DNA from: Pseudomonas nitroreducens NBRC 12694
Lineage (GTDB): Bacteria; Pseudomonadota; Gammaproteobacteria; Pseudomonadales; Pseudomonadaceae
Assembly (NCBI RefSeq): GCF_002091755.1
Contig: NZ_BDAI01000001.1
Location: forward strand, 1,116,001 to 1,180,000
Reading direction: 5' to 3'
Length of the DNA stretch: 64,000 nucleotides
Every line of letters starts with the position of its first letter. Within the stretch, counting starts at the first letter, position 1. The position numbers and the translations under genes are program-made. The notes beneath the pieces were generated by a model that was not told the origin of the DNA, did not search any database, and was given only the letters and a program-made list of their open reading frames with translations. Below are positions 43,687 through 54,244 of this stretch, piece after piece.

Positions 43687-45003
43687 TTAGAACACGTACT
43701 GCAGGCGGGTCACGACACCGTTGCCGTCGTCGTCACCGTTGGCGTTGCGGATGCCATCGGTACTGACGTGAACGTAGTCCAGGGAGACCTTCACGGCTTC
43801 GTTGGCGTACCAGTTCACACCGATGGTGTTGGTGCTGGCCTTGGTGTCGCCCACGTCGCGGGTGGCGGTAGCCACGACCACGTTCGGGTCATCGACCTTG
43901 ATGTGGTCGTAGCGGTAGAAGACTTCCCAGGCACCGATTTCCTTGTTGGCCGGCTTGATGGTGTCGAACTTGGCGCCATCGAGCTTGTAAACGCGGGATT
44001 CGCCGGTGATGGTGTAGGCCAGTTGGCCGTAGTAGCCGTCAGCCTTGATGTCCTGGAAGGCATCGGCATCAGCCTTCAGCTTGCGCTTCAGGTATTCGGC
44101 CTGAGCGGAGAACGGGCCGAAGGCGTAGGCGAATTCTGCGCCCCAGGTGGAGTCGTCCTTGTAGGAACCGGCCGGGCTCAGGGTGGCGCCGCCGAAGGTC
44201 GCGCGGTTGCCATTGTCGCCAGCGTCGTTACCGCCGTTGGTGGCGATACCACGCATGCCCAGACGCGGACGGATGCGGGAATCGAAGGCGGTGTCGTTCA
44301 GGTCACGGTAGGCGTAATCCAGGCCGACATGCAGGACGTTGCCGTCGGTGTTCAGCGGAGCGAACACGCCGCGGAAGTTGAACTGCTTGACGCTGTCGCC
44401 GTCGGTGTCGTCGGCGTCCTTGGCATATACGCCGGCGTCCAGGTAGGCCATGTTGGCGACGACGCCGCCAACCTGGGCCCCCATGCCATCCTGGTGGGTG
44501 TTGATCCAGTCAGCCAGTTCGTAGGCGCTGGTACGCTCGGTGGCGGTCACCCACTTGGAGCTGGTGGCTTTCTCCAGACCGAAGTCCGGGTCGAAACGGC
44601 CGAACTTCAGGGTTACCGGAGCGAAGCCGGTGTAGCTGAAGGAAGCCTCGTCGAAGTAGCCGTTGTCAGCGTTACCGGAGTTGTGGGACATGTCGTAGTT
44701 GATCTGGTATTTCCAGTCTTTGTAGACAGTGCCGCCCAGTTCCAGGTAGGCGCGGCGGAAATAGGCGCCGTCACCGTTGTTGCCGTTCTTGGTGTAGAAC
44801 CCATCGAAGCGGCTGTAATCCGCTTGCAGACGGCCACCGAGCTTGAAGCTGAACTCCTTGTCGGTGGTACCGACTTCAAGACCGCCCTTGGTCTTGATAA
44901 CGATATCGGCGCCATCGGTGGTGACTGTGCCTGCGAAAGCCTGGGCGGAAACGACCAGTGCCAGGGCAGTGGCGGCGTAACCGGCGAAGTGCTTACGGAT
45001 CAT
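43687..45003 (-). CDS. OprP/OprO-family phosphate-selective porin
   Basis: 438-aa outer-membrane porin. Signal peptide ends AQAFA. GRLQADYSRFDGFY..AYFRRAYLELGG near 55-90 and the C-terminal TRLQYVF with terminal Phe are typical of the OprP/OprO group. The selectivity residues cannot be assigned here without alignment. No tandem Pho-box (CTGTCAT-type) is evident in the 300 bases upstream. Confidence 0.9.
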   Translation of the reverse strand: MIRKHFAGYAATALALVVSAQAFAGTVTTDGADIVIKTKGGLEVGTTDKEFSFKLGGRLQADYSRFDGFYTKNGNNGDGAYFRRAYLELGGTVYKDWKYQINYDMSHNSGNADNGYFDEASFSYTGFAPVTLKFGRFDPDFGLEKATSSKWVTATERTSAYELADWINTHQDGMGAQVGGVVANMAYLDAGVYAKDADDTDGDSVKQFNFRGVFAPLNTDGNVLHVGLDYAYRDLNDTAFDSRIRPRLGMRGIATNGGNDAGDNGNRATFGGATLSPAGSYKDDSTWGAEFAYAFGPFSAQAEYLKRKLKADADAFQDIKADGYYGQLAYTITGESRVYKLDGAKFDTIKPANKEIGAWEVFYRYDHIKVDDPNVVVATATRDVGDTKASTNTIGVNWYANEAVKVSLDYVHVSTDGIRNANGDDDGNGVVTRLQYVF

Positions 45004-45302
45004 CGAAGATTCCCCTTAATGGTATTTGCGTTGAACACGCCGAGTGCCTGGCTGCTGCGCGCCCCCCAAGGACTCGCACAGGCCGTTCTGGCGGCCCCCG
45101 TTTGTGTTGCTGGGAATCTTGGCGAGGGGTTATTTCAGATCGGTTGCTCGTAGATAAAACTTTTATTACAAAGGAACTTTTGATTTCCTTATCGCATAAA
45201 GGATCAGGACCACGCCCGACTAGGCTTTCAGCCGTTTCTTTCGGCCTCTTTGGCGGTATGCTCCGACCTCACTTCTGAAAGACAGCGCCTTCAGGCTTAC
45301 CC

Positions 45303-46217
45303 ATGCATGAACTGCAACCCTTGATCCAGCAGCACGGCCTGACACTGCTGTTCTTTAACGTCCTGCTGGAACAACTCGGCTTGCCGATTCCCGCGTATCC
45401 GGCGTTGATCGTCGCCGGAGCGCTTGCCCTGCAGGGAAGCGGCGTTCCATTGGGGCAGGCGCTGGCCGTGGCCGTGTGCGCCTGCCTGATTGCCGATTTG
45501 ATCTGGTTCAGCGCCGGGCGACGCTATGGCGGCTTCATGCTGCGCAGCGTGTGCAAGGTTTCGCTGTCACCTGACAGTTGCATCCGCCAGAGCCAGAGCC
45601 TGTACCTGCGCATCGGTCCGCGGGCGCTGCTGATCTCGCGATTCCTCCCCGGTGCCAGCGCGCTGACCACCACCATGGCCGGCATGACCCGCACGCCGCT
45701 GCCACGCTTCCTTGCGTACGACTGTGCCGGCGCCGCGCTCTGGGCGGGCTCGGCGCTGATGCTCGGGAGCATCTTCAGCGATGCCGTGGACCGTGTCCTG
45801 GGTTGGCTCACCGAGTACGCGAGCCTTGGTGTAGCGGTGCTGCTGGGCGCCTTCGCGCTGTTCATCGCCTGGAAGCTCTGGCAGCGCTTCAGCCTGCTCA
45901 AGCGCACCGCGCGGATTCCACGCATCAGCGTCGATGAGCTGCGCGCACGCCTGGACGCCGGCGAGCCGCCGCTGATCCTCGATGTGCGCGCGCAATTCGA
46001 TGACGAGGCGATTCCCGGCTCCATCGCCTTCAGCCTGGACGGGAAGCTGGACGAGTTGCGCGACAGCCTGGAGGACAAGGACGTGGTGATCTACTGCGCC
46101 TGCCCCCACGAGCTTTCCGCAGCGATGCTGGCGGAGCGACTGCAGGCTTTTGGGCATCCGCGTACCTGGGCGCTGTCGGGGGGATTGGATGCGTGGCGGG
46201 CGCAAAGCCTGAGCTGA
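45303..46217 (+). CDS. DedA family membrane protein fused to a C-terminal rhodanese domain
   Basis: 304 aa. Residues 1-190 are a DedA domain (GLPIPAYPALIVAGALA near 25-42, ISRFLPGASALTTTMAGM near 112-130) and 205-304 a rhodanese domain (ILDVRAQFDDEAIPGSI near 220-236, active-site loop YCACPHELSA near 260 with Cys). DedA proteins act in lipid carrier or phospholipid scrambling; the sulfurtransferase fusion may add a redox or trafficking role. Function of the fusion is not established. Confidence 0.9.
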   Translation: MHELQPLIQQHGLTLLFFNVLLEQLGLPIPAYPALIVAGALALQGSGVPLGQALAVAVCACLIADLIWFSAGRRYGGFMLRSVCKVSLSPDSCIRQSQSLYLRIGPRALLISRFLPGASALTTTMAGMTRTPLPRFLAYDCAGAALWAGSALMLGSIFSDAVDRVLGWLTEYASLGVAVLLGAFALFIAWKLWQRFSLLKRTARIPRISVDELRARLDAGEPPLILDVRAQFDDEAIPGSIAFSLDGKLDELRDSLEDKDVVIYCACPHELSAAMLAERLQAFGHPRTWALSGGLDAWRAQSLS

Positions 46218-46317
46218 GGAGTCGCCTGCCGGAGCGCGCCATGCGCGCGACCGCAGGCATCGGCATCACCCGGACGTCTCCGGCAAACGCCATCCTACGG
46301 CGCTGCTGGGAACGCCA

Positions 46318-46342
46318 GTTCGTGAGCAAGCTCGCTCCTACA
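46318..46342. repeat. Single REP element
   Basis: GTTCGTGAGCAAGCTCGCTC followed by CTACA, a diverged half of the paired REP units found elsewhere in the window. Confidence 0.65.
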
Positions 46343-46350
46343 GAAAGCTC

Positions 46351-46590
46351 TTAGCGCCGTGCGCTGTCCCGGCGAAACTCGGCGAGATGGTCAGCCAGGC
46401 GCTCCGAGTCCGGGCGAGGCGGTTCTGGCAGCAGGCGCAGGGTCGCCTGGGTCAGGCGCATCTGCCGCAGGTAGCGCCGGCAGTGGCGGCACAACAGCAG
46501 GTGCCGGCGCAATGCGATCTTCTCGCGCCAGCCCAACCGTTCGTCCAGCAGGTCGCTGGAGCGCGCCACCAGTTCCTTGCAGGTCAGCAT
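46351..46590 (-). CDS. Anti-sigma factor with zinc-finger (zf-HC2) domain
   Basis: 79 aa. CKELV at 4-8 and the motif H30-x3-C34-x2-C37 form the zinc-binding anti-sigma fold. No membrane segment, so it is cytoplasmic. It overlaps the ECF sigma gene by 7 bases and should control it. Confidence 0.85.
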   Translation of the reverse strand: MLTCKELVARSSDLLDERLGWREKIALRRHLLLCRHCRRYLRQMRLTQATLRLLPEPPRPDSERLADHLAEFRRDSARR

Positions 46591-47192
46591 TCCCCGGTCT
46601 CCTCGAAGTGCTCCACGGTGGCGAACACCTTCAGCCGCGCACGGTGCAGCAGTACCCTGGCATTGGAGAGCGAAACCTCCAGCAGATTACAGATTTCCTC
46701 CAATTCCAGGCCCTGGCGCTCACGCAGCAGCAACACGCTGCGCTGCAATTCGGAGAGGCTGAGCAGGGTCTTTTCCAGGCATTGGCGCAGCTCGTCCTCG
46801 GCCAGCAGGGCCTCGGGCGAGTCCTCGTGCCACGCCAGCGGCGCCGGGCTCCAGTGGCCGTCGGCGGCGAAGCGGGAATCGTCGATGCTGCCGTGGGGCG
46901 CAGGCAGCTCGTCCAGCGAAACGTCGCGACGAACCTTGCGCAGGCGGGATTTGGCGGTGTTGGCAGTGATGGTCAGCAGCCAGGTCTTGAGGCTGGAGCG
47001 GCCCTGGAATCCATCGAGGTTGCGCACGGCGGCCAGCCAGGCGTCCTGCACCACCTCGTCGGCATGGGCGCTGCCGACGATCGCAATGGCGACGGCGCGC
47101 ATCGCACCCTGGTAGGTGGCTACCAGGGTGCGAAAGGCCTGCTGGTCACCGGCCAGCAGGCGCGACAACAGCTCGTTGTCGTCGGCGGGCAC
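46584..47192 (-). CDS. ECF RNA polymerase sigma factor
   Basis: 202 aa. Region 2 is near 15-85 (DQQAFRTLVATYQGAMRAVA, EVVQDAWLAAVRNLDGF) and region 4 near 135-195 (LSELQRSVLLLRERQGLELEEI). It lies between the anti-sigma gene and the KASIII-like gene, all on the minus strand with a 2-base gap to KASIII, as in the PA3285 region of P. aeruginosa that I recall. Confidence 0.92.
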   Translation of the reverse strand: MPADDNELLSRLLAGDQQAFRTLVATYQGAMRAVAIAIVGSAHADEVVQDAWLAAVRNLDGFQGRSSLKTWLLTITANTAKSRLRKVRRDVSLDELPAPHGSIDDSRFAADGHWSPAPLAWHEDSPEALLAEDELRQCLEKTLLSLSELQRSVLLLRERQGLELEEICNLLEVSLSNARVLLHRARLKVFATVEHFEETGEC

Positions 47193-47194
47193 GA

Positions 47195-48322
<1,128 letters not shown>

Positions 48323-48742
48323 TCCTCTTCAATTCTCAAAGCCGCCGGGCCGGGCAGCTGGGTTAGGCAGCAAGGTGCCCGCGCATTGGCCGGCACCGAA
48401 TATTCATGGGCTTGCGCGCCCTGCGCGAAGCCTCTGGGATGGCAATCCCTGCAACCGGGCAGTGTGCCACTCCCTTGCCGGGGCGGCACCTTTGCCCGCC
48501 CGGCGGTTTGCGGTTTCTCCTAAGGTGCAACCGCTGGTCGCTGATTATGCTGCAAAATTCGCCGAAAAGCCGCCGTGCGAGGACGGCATTTGCGCAAGAT
48601 TACAGACGCAAATCACGCCGTGCCTGCCTTGAAGCAAGGGATTGATTTTTTCCACCGGCACCATAGGCACGGCGTTAGCGCGCCAGAGCGCGCGAATCCT
48701 TATCCTGCGAATCATTCCCGACATTGCCAAGGAGACTTCAGG
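48323..48742. other. 420-base intergenic region, no gene seen
   Basis: Divergent promoters of the KASIII-like and ankyrin genes are expected here. Short ORFs on both strands look spurious. A GGAG SD precedes the ankyrin ATG. Confidence 0.6.
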
Positions 48743-49255
48743 ATGAATGCTGCGAATCGCCCGGAAATGGACGAACAGACCCTGGAATTCGCCAACCAGG
48801 TGATCGACCTCGCCCGCCAGGGCGACACCGAGCGCCTGGCCAACCTGCTGAGCCAGGGCCTGCCGGCCAACCTGCGCAACCACAAGGGCGACAGCCTGCT
48901 GATGCTGGCCAGCTACTATGGCCACCACGACACCGCGGCCGTGCTACTGGAGCACGGCGCCGACCCGGACCTGCGCAACAATGCAGGCCAGACACCGCTG
49001 GCCGGCGCCGCTTTCAAGGGCGATCTGGAGATGGTCCGCCTGCTGCTCGGCCGCGGCGCCCAGGTGGAAGGCGCCTCGCCCGACGGCAAGACCGCGCTGA
49101 TGATGGCCGCGATGTTCAACCGTCCGGAGATTGTCCGCTGCCTGCTGGAACATGGCGCGAACCGCGATGCTCGCGACGCCAGCGGCCTGACTCCGCTGGC
49201 CGCGGCAAGAATGATGGGTGCAACCGACACCCTGGCACTGCTCGAAGCCGCCTGA
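48743..49255 (+). CDS. Ankyrin repeat protein
   Basis: 170 aa with about four ankyrin repeats from residue 45 (KGDSLLMLASYYGHHDTAAV, GQTPLAGAAFKGDLEMVRLL, GKTALMMAAMFNRPEIVRCL, GLTPLAAARMMGATDTLALL). The ATG at 48743 has an AAGGAG SD. No signal peptide, so cytoplasmic; the partner is unknown. Confidence 0.92.
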   Translation: MNAANRPEMDEQTLEFANQVIDLARQGDTERLANLLSQGLPANLRNHKGDSLLMLASYYGHHDTAAVLLEHGADPDLRNNAGQTPLAGAAFKGDLEMVRLLLGRGAQVEGASPDGKTALMMAAMFNRPEIVRCLLEHGANRDARDASGLTPLAAARMMGATDTLALLEAA

Positions 49256-49256
49256 G

Positions 49257-50159
49257 TCAGTCGATGCGCACGTGCTCGGCGAGGAAGTCGAGCACCGCGC
49301 GTACCCGTGCGGGCAGGTGCCCCGGCTTGCCCAGGTAGAGCGCATGCATGGGCTTGCGATCACCAGGGTTGAAGTCCGCCAGCACCTCTACCAGCCGGCC
49401 GGCAGCAATATCTCCGCGCACCTGAAACTCTGCCAGCCGCGCCAGCCCCAACCCGGCCAGCGCCAGGCGACGCACGCTGTCACCGTCGCTGGCCAGCAGG
49501 TTGCCGCAGGGCTCAGGGGCATCCGCCGGCTTGCCGAGAAATGGCCAGTCCGGCTCGACGCGCCGGTAGCTGAAGCCCAGGCAGTTGTATTCGTCCAGCT
49601 CACGCGGATGCTGTGGCGTACCGTGCCGAGCCAGGTACTCGGGTGCGGCGACAATCTTGTGCCCGGACTCCCCCAGTGAACGCGCCACCAGCCGCGAATC
49701 CCGCAGCGGGCCGCTGCGCACGGCGACGTCTGCACGCACTTCCAGCAGGTCCACCACTTCATCGGTCAGTTGCAGGTCGAGGCTGACGCCGGGGTAGCGC
49801 TCGAAGAACAGCGGCAGCGCCGGAATGAGGAACTGCCGCCCCACCGGCAGGTTGCAACTGATGCGTACCCGGCCCAGGGGCTCGGCGCTGGCCGAGGCTT
49901 CGCGCTCAGCTTCGTCCAGGTCGGCGAGGATGCGCAGGCTGCGCTCGTAGAAGGCCGCGCCCTCGGCCGTGAGCTGCTGGCGTCGGGTGGAACGGTTGAA
50001 CAGCCGCGCGCCGAGGCGATCCTCCAGGCGCGCCACCAGCTTGCTCACCGCCGAGGGTGTCATCCCGCACTGCTGCGCGGCGGCGGTGAAACCGCCGGTT
50101 TCCACCACGCGGATGAAGACTTCCATTTCGCCGAAGCGGTTGACGTCAGGGCGCGCCAT
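49257..50159 (-). CDS. LysR family transcriptional regulator
   Basis: 300 aa. N-terminal HTH near 15-65 (TGGFTAAAQQCGMTPSAVSK and FNRSTRRQQLT), then a type-2 periplasmic binding fold for the effector. Divergent from an MFS exporter gene 115 bases away, which it probably regulates. Confidence 0.93.
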   Translation of the reverse strand: MARPDVNRFGEMEVFIRVVETGGFTAAAQQCGMTPSAVSKLVARLEDRLGARLFNRSTRRQQLTAEGAAFYERSLRILADLDEAEREASASAEPLGRVRISCNLPVGRQFLIPALPLFFERYPGVSLDLQLTDEVVDLLEVRADVAVRSGPLRDSRLVARSLGESGHKIVAAPEYLARHGTPQHPRELDEYNCLGFSYRRVEPDWPFLGKPADAPEPCGNLLASDGDSVRRLALAGLGLARLAEFQVRGDIAAGRLVEVLADFNPGDRKPMHALYLGKPGHLPARVRAVLDFLAEHVRID

Positions 50160-50274
50160 GTTGAATTCAATTCACAGGTGATTTGCTCAAAGGCAGTCTA
50201 TATCAGCAATACGCGCGGGGATAAGGTGGCGCCCATTCTTCACTGTTTATGCAAATCAGCCAGGGAGAGCCATC

Positions 50275-51459
50275 GTGCCCATTGCCTTGTATGCCTTGAC
50301 CGCCGGTGCCTTTGGCATCGGCGTTACCGAATTCGTGATCATGGGATTGCTGCTGGAGGTCGGCCAGGACTTCGGCGTGTCGATCTCCGCTGCCGGCCTG
50401 CTGATCTCCGGCTACGCCCTGGGCGTGGTGCTCGGCGCGCCGCTGCTCACCGCCCTCACCGCGCGCTGGCCGCAGCGCCGCACGCTGCTGGGGCTGATGG
50501 TGATCTTCACCCTCGGCAACCTGGCCTGTGCCCTGGCACCGGACTACGCCACGTTGATGGCCGCGCGGGTGCTGACCTCCTTCGCCCACGGCACCTTCTT
50601 CGGCGTCGGCTCGGTGGTCGCCACCAGCCTGGTGCCAGCCGAGCGCCGCGCCTCGGCCATCGCCCTGATGTTCACCGGCCTGACCGTCGCCACCATCCTC
50701 GGCGTCCCGCTCGGCACCTGGCTCGGCCAACTCTATGGCTGGCGTGCGGCCTTCTGGGTGGTGACCGGCATCGGTGTGCTGGCCCTGGCGATTCTGGCGA
50801 TCTACCTGCCGCGCAACGGCGCCCCGCCGCCGGCCGGCAACCTGCGCGACGATTTCCGCGTGCTGAAGCGCCCGGCCGTGCTGCTTGGCCTGCTGACCAC
50901 CGTGCTCGGTTTCGGCGGCGTGTTCACCGTGTTCAGCTACGTGTCGCCGCTGCTGACCCGCCTTGCCGGTTTCTCCGAGAGCGCCGTGTCGCCGGTGCTG
51001 CTGGTGTTCGGCGGCGGCTTGGTGCTGGGCAACCTGCTCGGCGGCAAGCTGGCCGACCGCAGGCTGGTGCCCGCCCTGCTTGGCAGCCTGGTGGCACTGG
51101 CAGTGGTCATGGGGTTGATGAGTTTTGCGCTGCAGAACCAGATCGCCGTGGTCGTCTTCATCGCCCTGCTCGGCGCCGCCGGCTTCGCCACCGTGCCACC
51201 GCTGCAGATGTGGGTGCTGGAGAAAGCCCATGGCGCCGGCCAGAGCGTGGCGGCCAGTTTCAACATCGCCGCGTTCAACCTCGGCAACGCGCTGGGTGCC
51301 TGGCTCGGCGGCATGACCATCGACCACGGCCCCGGCCTCGCCGCACTGCCCTGGGTCGGCGCCCTGCTGCCAGTGGCGGCCATCGCCACGGCGCTGATCT
51401 GCCTGCGCCTGGAGCGCGGCCCGGCGCTGCCGGCGGGCACCGTCCAGCAGGCACGGTGA
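50275..51459 (+). CDS. MFS transporter, AraJ-like drug/sugar efflux family
   Basis: 394 aa, twelve helices. The opening ALYALTAGAFGIGVTEFVIMGLL is characteristic of the AraJ/arabinose-efflux group. The GTG start at 50275 has a GGGAG SD. Divergent from the LysR gene. Substrate unknown. Confidence 0.92.
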   Translation: MPIALYALTAGAFGIGVTEFVIMGLLLEVGQDFGVSISAAGLLISGYALGVVLGAPLLTALTARWPQRRTLLGLMVIFTLGNLACALAPDYATLMAARVLTSFAHGTFFGVGSVVATSLVPAERRASAIALMFTGLTVATILGVPLGTWLGQLYGWRAAFWVVTGIGVLALAILAIYLPRNGAPPPAGNLRDDFRVLKRPAVLLGLLTTVLGFGGVFTVFSYVSPLLTRLAGFSESAVSPVLLVFGGGLVLGNLLGGKLADRRLVPALLGSLVALAVVMGLMSFALQNQIAVVVFIALLGAAGFATVPPLQMWVLEKAHGAGQSVAASFNIAAFNLGNALGAWLGGMTIDHGPGLAALPWVGALLPVAAIATALICLRLERGPALPAGTVQQAR

Positions 51460-51485
51460 ACGATCGGCGAATCCGCACTGTCGAG

Positions 51486-51520
51486 GAAAGGGGCGCGCAC
51501 TGTCGCGCCTCTTTTCTTTT
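51486..51520 (+). terminator. Terminator after MFS gene
   Basis: GGCGCG and CGCGCC around CACTGT, followed by TCTTTTCTTTT. Confidence 0.85.
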
Positions 51521-51546
51521 CCCACAGACGGAGGGCTCGCCCACCC

Positions 51547-52590
51547 ATGCTGGTTTCGCTTCAGGCTCTGCGGGCACTGGCCGCCTGGCTGGTGGTATTC
51601 CATCACTTCATGCAGGTGTTCTTCGATTTCCGCGCCGACAGCCTCGGCGGCAGATTGCTCTCCACCCGTGGCCAGGTCGGCGTCGACATCTTCTTCGTCC
51701 TCAGCGGCTTCGTGATCCACCTTTCCAGCGCCGGCCGACCGATGTCGCCGCTGACCTTCCTGGTCCAGCGCCTGGCCCGCGTCGCCCCGGCCTACTGGCT
51801 ATACACGGCGATCACCGCGTTGATCATCTACGCCTTCGCCGACGTGATGCCGGCCTACGGTGTCGGCGGCAAGTCACTGCTGCTGTCCATGCTGTTCATC
51901 CCCAGCGAGAACCCCGGCGGCTTCGGCAAGTACCCGGTGCTACCGGTGGGCTGGACGCTGAACTTCGAGATGCTCTTCTACGGCCTGTTCGCCCTCTCCT
52001 TCCTGGTTGCCGAACGCTGGCGGCCCTGGCTGGTGACCGCACTGGTGCTGCTGGTGGCGCAGGTACTGGCGCGCGAACCGTGGGTCAGCAACTTCTACCG
52101 CAACCCGATCATCTTCGAGTTCCTCCTCGGCCCGGGCCTCGCGGCGCTGTACCGGCGCGGCTGGCTGAACTGGCCGCGACCGCTGGCGCTGGCGACAGCC
52201 GCCATGGCAGTGACGACCCTCTTGCTGTTCCCTGCCGACCATCCCTGGCGCCTGCTCACCTGGGGCCTGCCCGCCGCCGCGCTGCTCGCCGCCTGCGTGG
52301 CGCTGGAACCACTGTTCGAGCGCAACCGGGTGCTGCATGCGCTGGGTGACTGGTCCTATTCGGTCTACCTGCTGCACGTGATCGTGCTCTGGCTGGCCGC
52401 GTACTGGCTGCATGAACGGCTGGGCCTGACGCCCTACCAGACGCTGGGCATCAGCGTGCCAGCCATCCTGTTGCTGTCCTGGCTGAGCTACGAATGGGTT
52501 GAACGGAAGATGGCCCGCCAGGTGCGCACGGCCTATGCGCGCCTGGCCGAGCCGCTGGCCGCCAGGCGCACTCAGACCGGATCGCTGTAG
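51547..52590 (+). CDS. Acyltransferase 3 family membrane protein
   Basis: 347 aa with about ten helices. LRALAAWLVVFHHFMQVFF near 6-24 carries the conserved family His, and GVDIFFVLSGFVIHL near 40-54 the R/G motif. Such proteins O-acylate surface polysaccharide or peptidoglycan. Its 3' end overlaps the convergent GGDEF gene by 19 bases. Confidence 0.92.
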   Translation: MLVSLQALRALAAWLVVFHHFMQVFFDFRADSLGGRLLSTRGQVGVDIFFVLSGFVIHLSSAGRPMSPLTFLVQRLARVAPAYWLYTAITALIIYAFADVMPAYGVGGKSLLLSMLFIPSENPGGFGKYPVLPVGWTLNFEMLFYGLFALSFLVAERWRPWLVTALVLLVAQVLAREPWVSNFYRNPIIFEFLLGPGLAALYRRGWLNWPRPLALATAAMAVTTLLLFPADHPWRLLTWGLPAAALLAACVALEPLFERNRVLHALGDWSYSVYLLHVIVLWLAAYWLHERLGLTPYQTLGISVPAILLLSWLSYEWVERKMARQVRTAYARLAEPLAARRTQTGSL

Positions 52591-53636
52591 ACCAGGCGGT
52601 TGCGCCCCTCGGCCTTGCCGCGATACAGGCGACGGTCGGTGCAGCGGTACAGTTCGTCCGCATCCAGCCCATCGCCCGGCCATTCGGCGAGGCCGAAGGT
52701 GGCGGAGATCGGGATACGCTGGCCGTGGTACATCAGCGGCGCCTCGTCGATATCCCGGCGCAGGGACTCCACCAGCGGCTTGGCGTCGAAGCGGTCGGTG
52801 AAGGGCAGCAACAGGCCGAATTCCTCGCCGCCCAGCCGGCCGATCAGGTCGGTGGCGCGCAGGCGGTGGCGCAGGCGATTGCACAGGTGCTGCAGCGCCT
52901 TGTCGCCGGCATCGTGGCCCCACTGGTCGTTGATGTTCTTGAAATGGTCGACGTCCAGCACCACCAGCACAAGCCGCGTCTCGTAGCGCGCCGCCTCCTG
53001 GATGCAACGGCGCAACGTGCGCTGAAAACTCTCGCGGCTGGCCACGCCAGTCAGCGCGTCGGTCAGCGCCAGGTTCCGCAGCTGCTTGTAGGCGGCCGCA
53101 CGCCGCTCCTCGTACACGTGCATGAAGGCGATCACCAGGACGCCACAGAAGATGCCATTGCCGATGTCGATCAATCCCGGGGCATCCAGGCGCAGGTGAT
53201 TGGCGTGCAGGTACATGACCGTGGCGATCAGCATGAACGGCACGGCAAGCAGGAAGCCGCGCCACTTGCCCAGCAGCAGGTAAGCCATCACGGGCATCAG
53301 GTAGACCCAGACGAAGGCCGATGCCGAAGCGTTGGGCATGACGATGATGTAGAGGATGAAGCAGAAGGTCGGCAGCAGGTAGGCGATGATCCAGGGCACC
53401 AGGCGCGTTACCCGCTTGAGCCGCTGCGTGGCCCACAGCAGCAGGCCGCAGGTGGCCAGTTCGGCGCCGGCCAGCCAGTAGTTGCCGGCGAAGCACTGGA
53501 GAATCGAGAACAATCCCAGCGTCGCGCCGGTACAGGTAAAGATCAACCGCATCAGCAGACGATGGTCTGCCTCCTCCAGGCCGGTCGGTCCGGCGCTGGA
53601 CTCGAACAGATGGTCGGGATCGCTGTTGCGGTGCAT
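52572..53636 (-). CDS. Membrane-bound diguanylate cyclase
   Basis: 354 aa. About six helices in residues 28-170, then a GGDEF domain with the active GGEEF motif near 270 and an RxxD inhibitory site five residues before it (RATDLIGR). It should make c-di-GMP and be product-inhibited. Sensor input through the membrane part is unknown. It overlaps the acyltransferase 3' end. Confidence 0.93.
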   Translation of the reverse strand: MHRNSDPDHLFESSAGPTGLEEADHRLLMRLIFTCTGATLGLFSILQCFAGNYWLAGAELATCGLLLWATQRLKRVTRLVPWIIAYLLPTFCFILYIIVMPNASASAFVWVYLMPVMAYLLLGKWRGFLLAVPFMLIATVMYLHANHLRLDAPGLIDIGNGIFCGVLVIAFMHVYEERRAAAYKQLRNLALTDALTGVASRESFQRTLRRCIQEAARYETRLVLVVLDVDHFKNINDQWGHDAGDKALQHLCNRLRHRLRATDLIGRLGGEEFGLLLPFTDRFDAKPLVESLRRDIDEAPLMYHGQRIPISATFGLAEWPGDGLDADELYRCTDRRLYRGKAEGRNRLVYSDPV

Positions 53637-53810
53637 CGCCCTGCTCCTTGGCTCAACCGCCCGGCGGGTCGGCCTCGATGGCGGCGGCCGAGCGCTCCAG
53701 CCCGGCTCACGTTTGCTGAAGACTACTCCAAATTCCTACAGCGCGTTGCCAAGCCGACGGAAACCCGCCGGATGGGCTAGCCTAGGCTGCATTGTCCATG
53801 GAGGAAATCT

Positions 53811-54230
53811 ATGCGTTCGATTCTTGCCGTCCTGTCCGTGCTCGCGCTTTCCGGTTGTGCCTCGTACCAGAACGACGAGGTCCATCCCGTCCCCACCGAC
53901 CGCCTGCTGGCCTACCAGCAATCCGGCAAGGACAGCGTCAAGGTCGACGTCACCCGCGACGTCGGCTATCTCGGTGGCGGCTGCTACGTCGCCATCACCA
54001 TCGACCACGAAATAGCCGCGCGCATCGGCAAGGGCGAGTCGGCCAGCTTCCACGTGCCGGCGGGCAAGCACGTGGTCGGCATCATCGGCGACAAGGACGG
54101 CGAAGGCCTGTGCAGCAAGGCCATGCTGCGCCGCGAACTGCTGGTGCCGCTCGAGCCGGGCGGCAACAACGCCTTCCGCATCGTCAGCGACAACCGCACC
54201 GGTTTCGACATCAAGCCCGCCGTCGAATAA
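53811..54230 (+). CDS. Lipoprotein, unknown function
   Basis: 139 aa. Signal MRSILAVLSVLALSGC with lipobox LSGC. Mature part with two further Cys (GGCYVAI, GLCSKAM) and a beta-rich pattern (VPAGKHVVGIIGD). No family recognised beyond a general periplasmic lipoprotein. Confidence 0.8.
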   Translation: MRSILAVLSVLALSGCASYQNDEVHPVPTDRLLAYQQSGKDSVKVDVTRDVGYLGGGCYVAITIDHEIAARIGKGESASFHVPAGKHVVGIIGDKDGEGLCSKAMLRRELLVPLEPGGNNAFRIVSDNRTGFDIKPAVE

Positions 54231-54244
54231 CCGCCTGGCGCGCC

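Noticed and set aside
48323..48742. CRISPR or small RNA in the KASIII-ankyrin gap
   Set aside because: No repeated units or conserved RNA structure could be seen.
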